From positions 186,001 through 250,000 of the forward strand of contig JAJVHV010000001.1 in NCBI GenBank assembly GCA_022072445.1: DNA of 64,000 nucleotides, in the 5' to 3' direction. Both the position numbers and the translations under genes were made by a program. The notes beneath the pieces were generated by a model. That model did no database searches. It was given only the letters and a program-made list of their open reading frames with translations, and was not told the origin of the DNA. Below are positions 17,082 to 26,214 of the stretch, piece by piece; within the stretch, counting starts at the first letter, position 1, and every line of letters begins with the position of its first letter. The DNA is from Phycisphaerae bacterium (GTDB lineage Bacteria; Planctomycetota; Phycisphaerae; UBA1845; Fen-1342).

Positions 17082-18188
17082 TTACGCCGGTGCCGGTGCC
17101 GCGACCGGCGAACTGGCGCCTCGCGGTACGGCGGTCTCGACGACGGCACGCTTCCGCGTGCGGATGGCGCGAATCGGCTTGTCGCCGGCACGGGTCGTGA
17201 ACGCCGTACCCAGGTTGCGGAGCCGTTCGTAGCGCCGCTTGACGAGCGTATCCAGTTTCACCCGCGCCAGGTCGCGCAGAGCCCGGCCGATCCAGCTTTC
17301 GAGCGCATGAGCGGCCTCCTCGGGGGCGCGGTGCGCGCCGCCGAGCGGTTCGTCGATGATCGAGTCGATCAGTCCGAGTCGGAGCAAGTCCTTGGGCGTC
17401 AGCCGAAGTGCGTTGGCGGCCTGCTGAACCTTTTCGCCCGACTTCCAGAGGATCGCGGCGCAACCTTCGGGACTGATAACTGAATAATAGGCGTGCCGCA
17501 TCACACCGATGTGGTCGGCGACGGCAATGCCGAGCGCGCCCCCGCTGCCGCCTTCGCCGATGACGGCGGCGACGATCGGCGTCGGGAGGTCCGAGAGTTC
17601 CATGAGATTCTGGGCGATGGCCTGGGCGATGCCTCGTTCTTCCGCCTCGACGCCCGGGTATGCGCCGGGTGTGTCGATGAGGCAGACGACCGGGACATGG
17701 AATTTCGCAGCTAACTTCATTTTCTGGAGGGCTTTACGGTAGCCCTCGGGGTGGGCGCAGCCGAAATTCGCCTCGATTTTCTCGCGCGTCTCGCGGCCCT
17801 TGTGGTGGCCGACAAGCATGACGCGCTGGCCCGCCACACGGGCAAAACCGGTCAGCAGCGCACGGTCGTCGCCCGAGAGCCGATCGCCGTGCAGCTCGCA
17901 AAAGTCCTTGGCGATCAAGCGGATGTAGTCTCGTAAGAGCGGGCGGCGGGGGTGGCGGGCGACGAGGACCGTTTCCCACGGGGTGAGGTTTTCGAATGTT
18001 TTGCGTCGAGCGGCTTCCAACTCGCTGCGGATGGCCCGGATTTCGGCGTTGTAGTCGCGCCCGGTCTGGGCCTGGGTGGCTTCAAGCTGCTGGATTTCTC
18101 GCTCCATCTTGGCCAGCGGCTTTTCGAATTCCAGGGCCGTGGTCGCGCTCAACCCTGAAGTCGCGCCGACGGCTGGCTCACTGCTCAT
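17082..18188 (-). CDS. accA: Acetyl-CoA carboxylase carboxyltransferase subunit alpha
   Basis: A 368-residue protein matching AccA through its length: LEFEKPLAKMEREIQQLE at the N-terminus, then HPRRPLLRDYIRLI, DRALLTGFARVAG, GHHKGRETREKI, NFGCAHPEGYRKALQKM, DTPGAYPGVEAEERGIAQAIA, GEGGSGGALGIAVAD and the VISPEGCAAILWK region. With AccD it transfers the carboxyl group from carboxybiotin to acetyl-CoA, the committed step of fatty acid synthesis. The ATG has GAGGG five bases upstream. The C-terminal 60 residues are a basic extension beyond the usual end. No accD is nearby. Confidence 0.97.
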   Translation of the reverse strand: MSSEPAVGATSGLSATTALEFEKPLAKMEREIQQLEATQAQTGRDYNAEIRAIRSELEAARRKTFENLTPWETVLVARHPRRPLLRDYIRLIAKDFCELHGDRLSGDDRALLTGFARVAGQRVMLVGHHKGRETREKIEANFGCAHPEGYRKALQKMKLAAKFHVPVVCLIDTPGAYPGVEAEERGIAQAIAQNLMELSDLPTPIVAAVIGEGGSGGALGIAVADHIGVMRHAYYSVISPEGCAAILWKSGEKVQQAANALRLTPKDLLRLGLIDSIIDEPLGGAHRAPEEAAHALESWIGRALRDLARVKLDTLVKRRYERLRNLGTAFTTRAGDKPIRAIRTRKRAVVETAVPRGASSPVAAPAPA

Positions 18189-18289
18189 GCGATCCCTCGC
18201 GTACCTGACCGCGCCACAGGTTCTGACACGCTCGCCAGAACATTAGGAGAGTATGAAAGCGTATTTGGGTGTCCAAAGCAACAAAATAA

Positions 18290-18319
18290 TTGCTGAAACG
18301 GGCATTCGTGACCGATAAT
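18290..18319 (+). promoter_or_regulatory. Candidate promoter of tyrA
   Basis: TTGCTG (18290-18295), an 18-bp spacer and GATAAT (18314-18319) lie in an AT-richer divergent region between accA and tyrA, about 40 bases before the TTG start. Confidence 0.42.
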
Positions 18320-18357
18320 ATCGGGAAAAGCCGCTTCCACACAGAGGAACCCATCGA

Positions 18358-19242
18358 TTGGCTCATGCTGGACTGCACTCCGTCTGCATCGTCGGGCCCG
18401 GGCTCATCGGGGGCTCGGTCGGTCTGGCCCTACAGGCGAGCGACTTTCGCGGCCGGGTCCACGGTATCTGCCGCACGCAGGCGCTGGCCGACGCAGCATT
18501 AGGGCAAGGGGCAGTGCAGTCGGCATCGGTCGGGCCCGCCGGATTGCCGCCCGACACAGACTTATACGTCGTCGCAGTTCCGGTGATGGCAGCGCGACTC
18601 GTGTTTCGGATGTTGTCGAGCGAGCTGCGAATCCGGCCGGCGGTCGTGACCGACGTGGGGAGCAGCAAGGTCGAAGTGCTTCGCGCAGCGGCGGACGAGT
18701 TATCAGACGATTCGCTCTTCGTCGGCGGACACCCGATGGCCGGGTCGGAGAAGAGCGGCGTGGAGTTCGCGCGGGCCGACCTGTTTCGGAACGCGACGGT
18801 CGTGCTGACTCCCGGAACGCGGACGCGGCCCGGCGCAGTCGACGTGGTACGCCGGCTGTGGGAACCACTGGCGGCACGGGTGGTGACGATGGCCGCCGAG
18901 CGGCACGACGAGATCGTGGCGCGCGTCAGCCACCTGCCGCATCTGCTCGCCTCACTGCTCATGCTGCAGGCGGCGCGTGACGAGGGGCTGTCGATCGCCG
19001 CGACCGGGCTACTGGACTCGACGCGTCTGGCGTCGGGCGACGCGGCGCTGTGGGAGGAAATCCTGCTTTCGAATCGCAAGCAGATTCGGCGTGCGATCGG
19101 GCGGCTGGCGTCGGACCTGGCGCGGATCAGCGAATGGCTGGCGCTGGCGGATGGCGAGCGGCTGCGGCGGCTGCTGGAGCGCGCAGCGCGCGTCCGCGAC
19201 GAGTGGGTGGCGCGGAAATACGACGAGCATTGGATCGATTGA
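18358..19242 (+). CDS. tyrA: Prephenate/arogenate dehydrogenase
   Basis: A 294-residue protein with an N-terminal Rossmann motif (VCIVGPGLIGGSVGLAL) and the family signatures DVGSSKVEV, FVGGHPMAGSEKSGVEFA and the helical C-terminal domain beginning RHDEIVARVSHLPHLLAS. It oxidatively decarboxylates prephenate or arogenate in tyrosine synthesis. The start is a TTG at 18358 with GAGGA nine bases upstream; the nearby ATG at 18365 is out of frame. There is no fused chorismate mutase or ACT domain. It is divergent from accA. Confidence 0.94.
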   Translation: MAHAGLHSVCIVGPGLIGGSVGLALQASDFRGRVHGICRTQALADAALGQGAVQSASVGPAGLPPDTDLYVVAVPVMAARLVFRMLSSELRIRPAVVTDVGSSKVEVLRAAADELSDDSLFVGGHPMAGSEKSGVEFARADLFRNATVVLTPGTRTRPGAVDVVRRLWEPLAARVVTMAAERHDEIVARVSHLPHLLASLLMLQAARDEGLSIAATGLLDSTRLASGDAALWEEILLSNRKQIRRAIGRLASDLARISEWLALADGERLRRLLERAARVRDEWVARKYDEHWID

Positions 19243-19252
19243 TGGCGGGAGC

Positions 19253-19422
19253 GGAGCGACGAAGCGGCGGAGCGACGGAGCGCCGGAGCGACGAGGGGAC
19301 GAAGGGACGGAGCGACGAAGGGAAGGAACGGCAGCGGGGTGTCGGTCAACGACTAAGTCCGTTTATCAGCGCGGTGAATGACTGAGAACGGTCACCGGAC
19401 CCACCACGCGCGTGGTGGGTCC
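19253..19422. repeat. Purine-rich degenerate repeat and 26-bp perfect palindrome
   Basis: Bases 19253-19330 are a low-complexity run built on GGAGCGACG-like units. After a short gap, 19397-19422 is a perfect 26-bp palindrome with GGACCCACCACGC as its left arm. No T-run follows, but it lies between the convergent tyrA and pyrD genes and could stop transcription from either side. Confidence 0.75.
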
Positions 19423-19465
19423 AGCCGCCCCGCACTCGCGGGCGGGGTTCTGATCGGCGCTCTCA

Positions 19466-20461
19466 CTAACCCGCCTGGCCCTCCGGCCCGGCCGGTTCGC
19501 CCGGCATGCGCAGTCTGCCGACCAGTGCGGCGACGTTATCTAATCCGCGCTGCGCCACGTACTCTGACAGTCCGTCGGCGATCGCCATCGGTGCAGCGGG
19601 GTCGATGAACAACGCCGTGCCCACCGCCACCGCCGTCGCGCCCGCGAGCACGAATTCGACGGCGTCGGCCCAGGTCTGAATGCCGCCCATGCCGATGATC
19701 GGAACGCCGGCGGCGCGGGCCACGTCCCGATAGACGCGGTGCACGAGATTCAGCGCGAGCGGCTTGATCGCCGGTCCGCTCAACCCGCCGGTGCCGTTGG
19801 CCAGGCACGGCCGCCAGGTCTGAATGTCGACGCTCAGCGCGACAAACGTGTTGACCATGCTGAGCGCGTCGGCCCCGCCGGCGATTGCGGCGCGCGCCAG
19901 CTCGCAGATGTCGGTGACGTTGGGCGATAGCTTGACGACGAGCACGGCGCGCTTCACCACGCGGCGCACATCCGACACCAGCTCGGCGAGTCGCCGCGCG
20001 TCGGTACCGAACATGAGACCGTCGGCGACATTCGGACACGAGACGTTCAATTCGATTCCGGCAATGGCCGGTTCGGCGTCGAGCCGCTCGGCGACGACGT
20101 GATAATCCTCGATGCTGTGTCCGGCGACATTGACGAAGACGGCGGTCGGCATTTGGCGGATGAAGGGCATTTTTTCGGACAGGAAGCGCTCGAGGCCGAC
20201 GTTGGCCAGTCCGATCGCGTTGATGATCCCGCCGCGCACTTCGACGATCCGCTGGGGCTCGTTACCGGGACGTTCGTTGCGCGTGACGCTCTTGGTTGTG
20301 AACCCACCCAACCGGTGGTAGTCGAGGTAGGGCGCGTATTCGGGTCCGTAGCCGCAGGTGCCGGACGCGGTGAGCACGGGGGTGCGGAGCGAGAGGCCGC
20401 AGAGGGTGGTGTGGAGCCGCGGATCGGCGGGGCGAGCGGAGGCATTCATGCCGGGCAGCAT
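19466..20461 (-). CDS. pyrD: Dihydroorotate dehydrogenase, class 1B type
   Basis: About 331 residues from ATG 20461; a GTG at 20503 and ATG 20449 are alternatives, since the family homology begins only at LHTTLCGLSLRTPV. Family marks are TASGTCGYGPEY, GGFTTKSVT, NAIGLANVG, the catalytic cysteine in ELNVSCPN, VKLSPNV and the FMN phosphate loop GMGGIQTWADAVEF...GATAVAVGTALF. The class 1B enzyme oxidises dihydroorotate in pyrimidine synthesis and normally works with an iron-sulfur/FAD PyrK subunit, which is not in the window. Confidence 0.94.
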   Translation of the reverse strand: MLPGMNASARPADPRLHTTLCGLSLRTPVLTASGTCGYGPEYAPYLDYHRLGGFTTKSVTRNERPGNEPQRIVEVRGGIINAIGLANVGLERFLSEKMPFIRQMPTAVFVNVAGHSIEDYHVVAERLDAEPAIAGIELNVSCPNVADGLMFGTDARRLAELVSDVRRVVKRAVLVVKLSPNVTDICELARAAIAGGADALSMVNTFVALSVDIQTWRPCLANGTGGLSGPAIKPLALNLVHRVYRDVARAAGVPIIGMGGIQTWADAVEFVLAGATAVAVGTALFIDPAAPMAIADGLSEYVAQRGLDNVAALVGRLRMPGEPAGPEGQAG

Positions 20462-20591
20462 CGGCAGGGGCGGCGGCGGTGTCAAACCGCGCAAGAACTG
20501 CACGTGCGAGGGCGGATGCGGCCTGAAGGTAATCCGAAGGCAACTTCGGGCCGAAAATCAGTGATGGCTGCGCTCCCCGTGTCCGTGCGAG

Positions 20592-22289
20592 TTGAGGGGG
20601 CCATTGGCGGTACTGATGGCATTGGTGGATCGAGTCTACGAACTTCTCGCGGGCGGTCAGACGCCCGACGCAGATCGTGCGCTGGGCGTGGCGGCGTTGG
20701 ACGCGGGCTCGCCCTACTTCGAGCGGATCGTGGCGCTGCTGTTCTCGCGGGCGAACGTGGCGTCGTGGGCGGGGCTGATCGGCGTTTACGATCGACTGAA
20801 CGACGAACAGCGCGCCGCACTGCGAGCTGAGGGCGAACGGACGATCGACGCGCTGAGCGCGGCGCTGCGGGCGCGCTCGCCCGCGGCGCGCTGCAACGCG
20901 CTGCAGGTTCAGCTCGAGCTGCTCACGCCGCGGGTGGCGTTCATTCTGCCCGACCTGCTCCGCGACCCAAGCGTGGAGGTTCGTGAGCAGGCGACGGGCG
21001 TGCTGCGGGCGCTGACGGCGCAATTTGTGGAAAACCGGTTGAACGCGGGGACGAGCGGCACGGCGCCACCGACCAGCGAACAGCGGACGGTTTGTGACGC
21101 GTTGCTGGCGGCGCTGCGGACCATCGATCTGCATCTGTGCGTCGACGTGCTGGAGCCGTGTCTGTGGTGCAGCGAGTGGATCGCCGAGGTGTGGGATGCG
21201 ATCGACCGGCCGCGGTCGCGGGCGGCGCACGTGCTGAGCGAGAACCTGGCGCGCTGGGACGACGCGAAGCTGGCGCCGTTTCTGCTGCGGGCGCTGGCCC
21301 GCAACGACCTGCGGCGCGACGCGCAGCGCCTGCTGGGGAGCTGGCACACGTCGCTGGAGGTGACGGCCCTGCTGGCTCACTCGCACCTGCTGGATGACGA
21401 GGAAATCTGCCGGAACGTGGCGGGGATCAAGGAGCCGGCGTGGTTCGCCAACCTGGCCAGCCTGGAGGAGATCGCGGCGCCGTTGCGGCGGTTCGCGCCG
21501 CGCTGGGTGTGCGCGGCGGGATACGCGTCGTTCCAGAAGGCGGCGATCCTGCAGCGCTGGACGCGGGCGCGGGACCCGGACCTGGCGCTGGCGGCCATTC
21601 AGCATCTCGAGCGCATCGACATGGACGAGGCCCTGCCGATCCTGCGGCGCGTGGCCGAGAGCGACTCGCGGCATCGGCAAGCGGCGGCGGAGTTGCTCGT
21701 GCGAATGCAGATCGAGCACCTGGAACGATCGCTGGTTAACGTGCCGCATCGCGACGCCGGCGCGGAGCGTGCACCCGCCGACGCGGAGTTCGCATCCCTC
21801 TGGGGCCTGCTTCGGCGAACGAAGGGTGCGTCGCATCGGGCGCTGGTGGAGATTGTCGTAGCGGGGCTGGCGCGGGTCGCGCCGCACGTGGCGGCGAAAA
21901 TCGAATCGGAGGACCCGCTCGATCGGGTGCAGGCGATCGAGATCGCCTACTACTCGGGCGTTTGCGAGGTGATCCGGCCGGCGATGGAGCGGCTGGTGCG
22001 GGACCCGTTGGAGGCCTTGCGGCGCCTGGCCGACTCGGTCATGCGGTCGGTCGGGCCCTCGGCAGCATCGGGCGCGGCGCCGACGCCGGCCGGTGAGACT
22101 GCTCGCGGGCGGGTTGTGTCAGCGGCGCAACGCGAGCGGTTCAGCGAGGTGCTGCGGCAGATTGCGGCGCGCGTCCATTCTGGACGACCGATCGAGCCGG
22201 CGCTGCTGGACGGGCTGTACGAGATCATCGTCGGAACGCCGCGGCCAAAGAGCGAACCGGCGCCGGCGATGAAGGGGGGACCGGCGTGA
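20592..22289 (+). CDS. HEAT-repeat protein, unknown function
   Basis: Up to 565 residues (TTG 20592; ATG 20616 is an alternative). The sequence is almost entirely helical with repeated HEAT/ARM-like units, e.g. VAFILPDLLRDPSVEVREQATGVLRAL and ALPILRRVAESDSRHRQAAAELLVR read separately. No signal peptide or catalytic motif. It overlaps a small membrane protein gene by GTGA, implying coupled translation. HEAT proteins are scaffolds, so a membrane-tethered adaptor pair is a reasonable guess. Confidence 0.8.
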   Translation: MRGPLAVLMALVDRVYELLAGGQTPDADRALGVAALDAGSPYFERIVALLFSRANVASWAGLIGVYDRLNDEQRAALRAEGERTIDALSAALRARSPAARCNALQVQLELLTPRVAFILPDLLRDPSVEVREQATGVLRALTAQFVENRLNAGTSGTAPPTSEQRTVCDALLAALRTIDLHLCVDVLEPCLWCSEWIAEVWDAIDRPRSRAAHVLSENLARWDDAKLAPFLLRALARNDLRRDAQRLLGSWHTSLEVTALLAHSHLLDDEEICRNVAGIKEPAWFANLASLEEIAAPLRRFAPRWVCAAGYASFQKAAILQRWTRARDPDLALAAIQHLERIDMDEALPILRRVAESDSRHRQAAAELLVRMQIEHLERSLVNVPHRDAGAERAPADAEFASLWGLLRRTKGASHRALVEIVVAGLARVAPHVAAKIESEDPLDRVQAIEIAYYSGVCEVIRPAMERLVRDPLEALRRLADSVMRSVGPSAASGAAPTPAGETARGRVVSAAQRERFSEVLRQIAARVHSGRPIEPALLDGLYEIIVGTPRPKSEPAPAMKGGPA

Positions 22290-22741
22290 TGTTCGCGATG
22301 GCGCGCTGGCTCTGTGTGCTGGCCTCGGTCCCGCAGCGTCCGGCCGTGAGCCCGGATGAGTTCGTCAAGCAATTCAGCCGCGGATTCGGGAACGAGCCGG
22401 AGTATCGGTCGCTGTTCCTGGTGGGCATGGGGGTGCTGGGACTGGTCGTGGTCATCGCGATCGCGATCCGGATCTTCCGGTATCGTGCGCGGCGGGTGGC
22501 GCCGCCGCCGCCGGACTACTTTACGCGGGCGCTGGAGCTGCTGCCGCTGTCGCCGGCGGAGGTGAACGACCTGCGCGTACTGCGGAGTCGACACCGTGGC
22601 GCGTGGCCGGTGGCGATGCTGCTATGTCCGGAATCGTATGCGGCGGCTCTGTCCGAGGCGGCGGACGTGGAGCCGGACATGCAGCTCATGACGCGGTTGC
22701 GCGCCCTGGGGCGGAGGCTATTCGAAGAGTCGGGTGCGTAG
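22286..22741 (+). CDS. Small membrane protein coupled to the HEAT-repeat gene
   Basis: A 151-residue protein starting GTG-ATG in the overlap with the HEAT gene stop, with AAGGGGGG upstream. It has a possible N-terminal signal or membrane segment (MARWLCVLASV), one strong membrane helix (SLFLVGMGVLGLVVVIAIAIRI as two halves, about residues 54-75) and a basic stop-transfer, then a cytoplasmic domain with YFTRALELLPLSPAEVNDL. No family recognised. Confidence 0.72.
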   Translation: MMFAMARWLCVLASVPQRPAVSPDEFVKQFSRGFGNEPEYRSLFLVGMGVLGLVVVIAIAIRIFRYRARRVAPPPPDYFTRALELLPLSPAEVNDLRVLRSRHRGAWPVAMLLCPESYAAALSEAADVEPDMQLMTRLRALGRRLFEESGA

Positions 22742-22885
22742 GACGGGTTGCCGCGGCTTCCAGGGCTTCACGGGCCGGGCGATGGGCTGCGCCGTCGCGG
22801 CGGCGCGAATCGGGCAGTACGATACGGACTGACATCATCGGCCGCGCGGCGCGCGCGGCTTCCCGATTCGCGTGAGGACACCGTT

Positions 22886-24079
22886 GTGAGCAGTGCATCG
22901 TCTGGCGGCGCGGAAGGCTCGCGGCAGACGCCCCTGGCCGGCGTGGAGACCATCTGCACGCACTTCGCCGAAGAGCCAATCGCGCAGGGCGGCGGTGCCT
23001 CGCCGCCGATCCATCAGAGCTCGACGTTCATGTTTCCGAACGCGGAGGCGTTCGAGACTGGCCGCGGCATGGGCCCGCCGCAGTACGAATACACGCGGGT
23101 CGCGAACCCGACGACGCACATTCTGGAGCAGAAGCTGGCGGCGTTGGAGCATGGCACGTGGGCGCGTTGTTTCGGCTCGGGCATGGGGGCGATCGTCACG
23201 GCGGTCGGTGCGTGCCTTCACGCCGGCGCGCACGCCGTCGTCGTCGGGCAGTGTTACGGGCCGACGCGCACGTTGATGTCGCACTATCTGAATCGTTTCG
23301 GCGTGGAGACGACGTACGTCCACAGTGTCCGCAGCGAGGACTTTCTCAAGGCGATCCGACCCAACACGCGCCTGATGTACCTGGAGAGCCCGACGACGGG
23401 TTACATGGAGATTCCGGAGATCGACCCGATCGCGCGGGCCTGCCGCCAGCGCGGCGTGACGACGATCTTCGACAACTCGTGGGCCTCGCCCTATTTTCAG
23501 CAGCCGCTCGACTTCGGCGTCGACCTGGTCGTCCACAGCGCCACGAAGTACATCGGCGGGCACAGCGACGTCGTCGCCGGCGCGGTGATCGGACGGGACG
23601 ACGGGCTGCGGCGGCGCGTCGCGGCCGAGGGCGAGTTGCTGGGTGCGACGCTCGATCCGTTCGCGGCCTGGCTGCTGATTCGCGGCTTGCGGACGTTGCC
23701 GGTGCGGATGGAGCAGCATCAGCGCAGCGCGTTGGCGCTGGCCCGCCTGCTGGAGTCTCACCCGCGCGTGGCACGGGTCAATCATCCCGGCCTGGAGAGC
23801 CACCCGCAGCACGCCGTCGCGCGGCGGCAGCTCAGCGGCTACTCGAGCCTGTTCAGCTTTCAACTCACGGAGAACTCGCGCGAGGCAACATATCGCGTCA
23901 TGAACCGGTTGCGGCTCTTCGGCATCGGCGTGAGCTGGGGCGGGTATGAGAGTCTGGTGGTCGGCGGTTCGCTCTTCGGGCACGACCCGCAGCGGCCGGA
24001 CTGGATCATCCGGCTCTACGTCGGACTCGAGTCGACCGACGATCTGCTCGCCGATCTGTCCCAGGCCCTGGAGGCGTGA
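22886..24079 (+). CDS. Cys/Met metabolism PLP-dependent enzyme (cystathionine gamma-synthase / beta-lyase family)
   Basis: A 397-residue protein starting at GTG 22886, which has GAGGA seven bases upstream; the open frame upstream is not used. It shows the family pattern: THFAEEPIAQGGGASPPIHQSSTF, YEYTRVANPTT, the GSGMGAI substrate loop, LYLESPTTGYMEI-like PLP region, and the Schiff-base lysine in HSATKYIGGHSDVVAG. It acts in transsulfuration or methionine metabolism; synthase and lyase activity cannot be told apart here. Its stop touches the purB start (TGATG). Confidence 0.92.
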   Translation: MSSASSGGAEGSRQTPLAGVETICTHFAEEPIAQGGGASPPIHQSSTFMFPNAEAFETGRGMGPPQYEYTRVANPTTHILEQKLAALEHGTWARCFGSGMGAIVTAVGACLHAGAHAVVVGQCYGPTRTLMSHYLNRFGVETTYVHSVRSEDFLKAIRPNTRLMYLESPTTGYMEIPEIDPIARACRQRGVTTIFDNSWASPYFQQPLDFGVDLVVHSATKYIGGHSDVVAGAVIGRDDGLRRRVAAEGELLGATLDPFAAWLLIRGLRTLPVRMEQHQRSALALARLLESHPRVARVNHPGLESHPQHAVARRQLSGYSSLFSFQLTENSREATYRVMNRLRLFGIGVSWGGYESLVVGGSLFGHDPQRPDWIIRLYVGLESTDDLLADLSQALEA

Positions 24080-25560
24080 TGGCAGCGGGCGGCACGCATC
24101 GTCCACGCGGCGGGCGGGAGCGGCGTGCACCGCAGGCCGCGGCCGAGCGCGCCGCGTACGAGAATCCGCTCGTCGGCCGGAACGCCTCGCCCGAGATGAT
24201 CCGGTTGTGGAGCCCGCGCGAGAAATTCGGCACGTGGCGGCGCATCTGGCTCGCCCTGGCCGAGGCGCAGCGTGAGCTGGGGCTGCCGATTTCAAAGCGT
24301 CAGATCGACGCGTTGCGGGCCGCGCTCGACGACATCGACTTCGCCGCCGCCGAGCGGCACGAACGCCGCACGCGTCACGACGTGATGGCTCACGTTCACG
24401 CGCTGGGCGACGCGGCGCCGGCGGCGCGGCCGATCATCCACCTCGGGGCCACGAGCATGGACGTGGTCGACAACGGCGATCTGCTGCTGATGCGCGCCGG
24501 TCTCGATTTGCTCGCGGCGCGCGTCGCGGCGCTGATCGGCGTGCTGGCGAAGTTCTGCGAGCGTTACGCCGATCTGCCGACGCTGGGCTTCACGCACCTT
24601 CAGCCGGCACAGCTCACGACGGTCGGGAAGCGCGCCGCGCTCTGGTTGCAGGATTTTGTCGCGGATTACGAACGATTGAGTGCGCTGCGCGACGGGCTGT
24701 GCTGCCGCGGTTTGCGCGGCGCCACGGGCACGCAGGCGTCGTTTCTCGAACTGCTTGGCAGCGCGTCACGCGTCGCGCGGCTGGAGCGGGCCTTCGCCCG
24801 GCGGCTGGGGTTTGCCCGCTGCTATCCGCTCAGCGGACAGACTTACTCGCGCAAGGTCGACGTCGAAGTCGTCGCAGCGCTGGCCTCGCTGGCCACGAGC
24901 GTTCACAAGTGCTGCAACGATCTGCGGCTGCTGGCGATGCTCAAGGAAATCGAGGAGCCGTTCGCCTCTGACCAAGTGGGTAGCTCGGCGATGGCCTATA
25001 AGCGCAATCCAGCGCTGTGCGAGCGCGCCACGGGCCTGGCGCGGTATCTCATCAGCGTCGCCTCGTCGCCCTGGATGACCGCCGCCGCCCAGATGTTCGA
25101 GCGAACGCTGGACGACTCGAGCAACAAGCGGCTCGTTATTCCCGAAAGCTTCCTGGCGGCCGACGCCGTCACGCTGCTCATGCATCACGTGCTGGGCGGG
25201 CTGGTGGTCTATCCGCAGGTCATCGCCGCCCATATCGCCGCCGAACTGCCCTTCATCGCCAGTGAGAACATTCTCATGGCGGCGGTGAAGACCGGCGGCG
25301 ACCGGCAGGAGTTGCACGAGCGTATCCGCCGGCACAGCCAGGCCGCCGCGGCGCAGGTGAAACGCTTCGGCCGGCCGAACGATCTGATGGAGCGGCTGGC
25401 GGCTGACCCGGCTTTTTCGCGCGTCCGGTGGAAGGACGTGCTCGATGCCCGGCGTTACGTCGGCTTGGCGCCGCAGCAGGTGCGCGGCTTTCTGCGCGGC
25501 GTCGTGCGACCGCTGCTGCGCCGCGCCCGGTCCGCGCCGCCGCCGCCACCGGCCGTATAG
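24079..25560 (+). CDS. purB: Adenylosuccinate lyase
   Basis: A 493-residue protein of the fumarase/aspartase superfamily. Family signatures are TRHDVMAHVHALG, HLGATSMDVVDN, GFTHLQPAQLTTVGKRAALW and the flexible signature loop SSAMAYKRNP (about residue 302). The AYKRNP wording is characteristic of PurB rather than fumarase or argininosuccinate lyase. It cleaves SAICAR and adenylosuccinate in purine synthesis. The start overlaps the preceding stop by one base; GGAGG is only four bases upstream, so translation is likely coupled. The Pro-rich C-terminal end is an extension. Confidence 0.95.
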   Translation: MAAGGTHRPRGGRERRAPQAAAERAAYENPLVGRNASPEMIRLWSPREKFGTWRRIWLALAEAQRELGLPISKRQIDALRAALDDIDFAAAERHERRTRHDVMAHVHALGDAAPAARPIIHLGATSMDVVDNGDLLLMRAGLDLLAARVAALIGVLAKFCERYADLPTLGFTHLQPAQLTTVGKRAALWLQDFVADYERLSALRDGLCCRGLRGATGTQASFLELLGSASRVARLERAFARRLGFARCYPLSGQTYSRKVDVEVVAALASLATSVHKCCNDLRLLAMLKEIEEPFASDQVGSSAMAYKRNPALCERATGLARYLISVASSPWMTAAAQMFERTLDDSSNKRLVIPESFLAADAVTLLMHHVLGGLVVYPQVIAAHIAAELPFIASENILMAAVKTGGDRQELHERIRRHSQAAAAQVKRFGRPNDLMERLAADPAFSRVRWKDVLDARRYVGLAPQQVRGFLRGVVRPLLRRARSAPPPPPAV

Positions 25561-25563
25561 CGC

Positions 25564-25591
25564 TTGCGACGCCGTGCGGACCCGTTATCGT
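25564..25591 (+). promoter_or_regulatory. Weak promoter-like sequence before the DUF1579 gene
   Basis: TTGCGA (25564-25569), a 16-bp spacer and TATCGT (25586-25591) lie about 55 bases before the ATG at 25645. Confidence 0.28.
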
Positions 25592-25644
25592 GGTTGCGCG
25601 AGGCGCGGTTGATCCATCAAGTCCGGATTCACAGGAGATTCTCC

Positions 25645-26205
25645 ATGAAGCGACTCACAGCATTCGGCATTCTGACGTGTCTCGGCGTGCTGACGGGGTG
25701 CCAGCCGCAGGAAGTCAGCATGGACGGCGCCCAGAAGCCGGCGCCAGCGCCGGAGTTGGCGCACCTCAACGCGTTCGTGGGCGAGTGGACCGAAGACTTC
25801 ACCTGCCGGGTGCCCGACTCGAAGGAAGAGATGAAGATGACCAGCTCCGTGAAGTTTGAATGGGCGCTGGACGGCTATTTCCTGCGCGGCACGTGGTCGG
25901 GCGACTTCCAGGGGCAGAAGATGACCGGCGAAGGATTCTACTGGTGGGACCCGCGCGACCGGGAGTACGAGTTCATCTGGTTCGACAACACCGGCCATTC
26001 CATGGAAGGTGAGATGACGTACCACGAGAAGAGGGGCGAGTGGCGGATGCGCTGGGAGGGCGAGGGGCACGACGGCAAACCCTCCCGCGGCGAAGGCACG
26101 ATGACGATGCCGGACGCGAAAACGATCATGACCACGATGACCGAGTGGGACGCGCTGGGCCTCTGCAAGAAGATGAGCGGTTCGGGCAAGTCAACGAAGA
26201 AATAG
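25645..26205 (+). CDS. DUF1579 family lipoprotein
   Basis: A 186-residue protein starting at ATG 25645 with AGGAG upstream. The N-terminus is a lipoprotein signal (FGILTCLGVLTGC). The rest fits DUF1579: HLNAFVGEWTEDF, then alternating beta strands with ALDGYFLRGTWSG, YWWDPRDREYEFIWF and EGTMTMPDA, which look like a lipocalin-type barrel. The ligand is unknown. The Lys-rich C-terminus is followed directly by the convergent selA. Confidence 0.9.
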   Translation: MKRLTAFGILTCLGVLTGCQPQEVSMDGAQKPAPAPELAHLNAFVGEWTEDFTCRVPDSKEEMKMTSSVKFEWALDGYFLRGTWSGDFQGQKMTGEGFYWWDPRDREYEFIWFDNTGHSMEGEMTYHEKRGEWRMRWEGEGHDGKPSRGEGTMTMPDAKTIMTTMTEWDALGLCKKMSGSGKSTKK

Positions 26206-26214
26206 CCGCGACGC

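Noticed and set aside
20534-20549. CCGAAG-GCAA-CTTCGG hairpin between pyrD and the HEAT gene
   Set aside because: A neat tetraloop hairpin but only six base pairs and with no T-run, so too weak to call alone.
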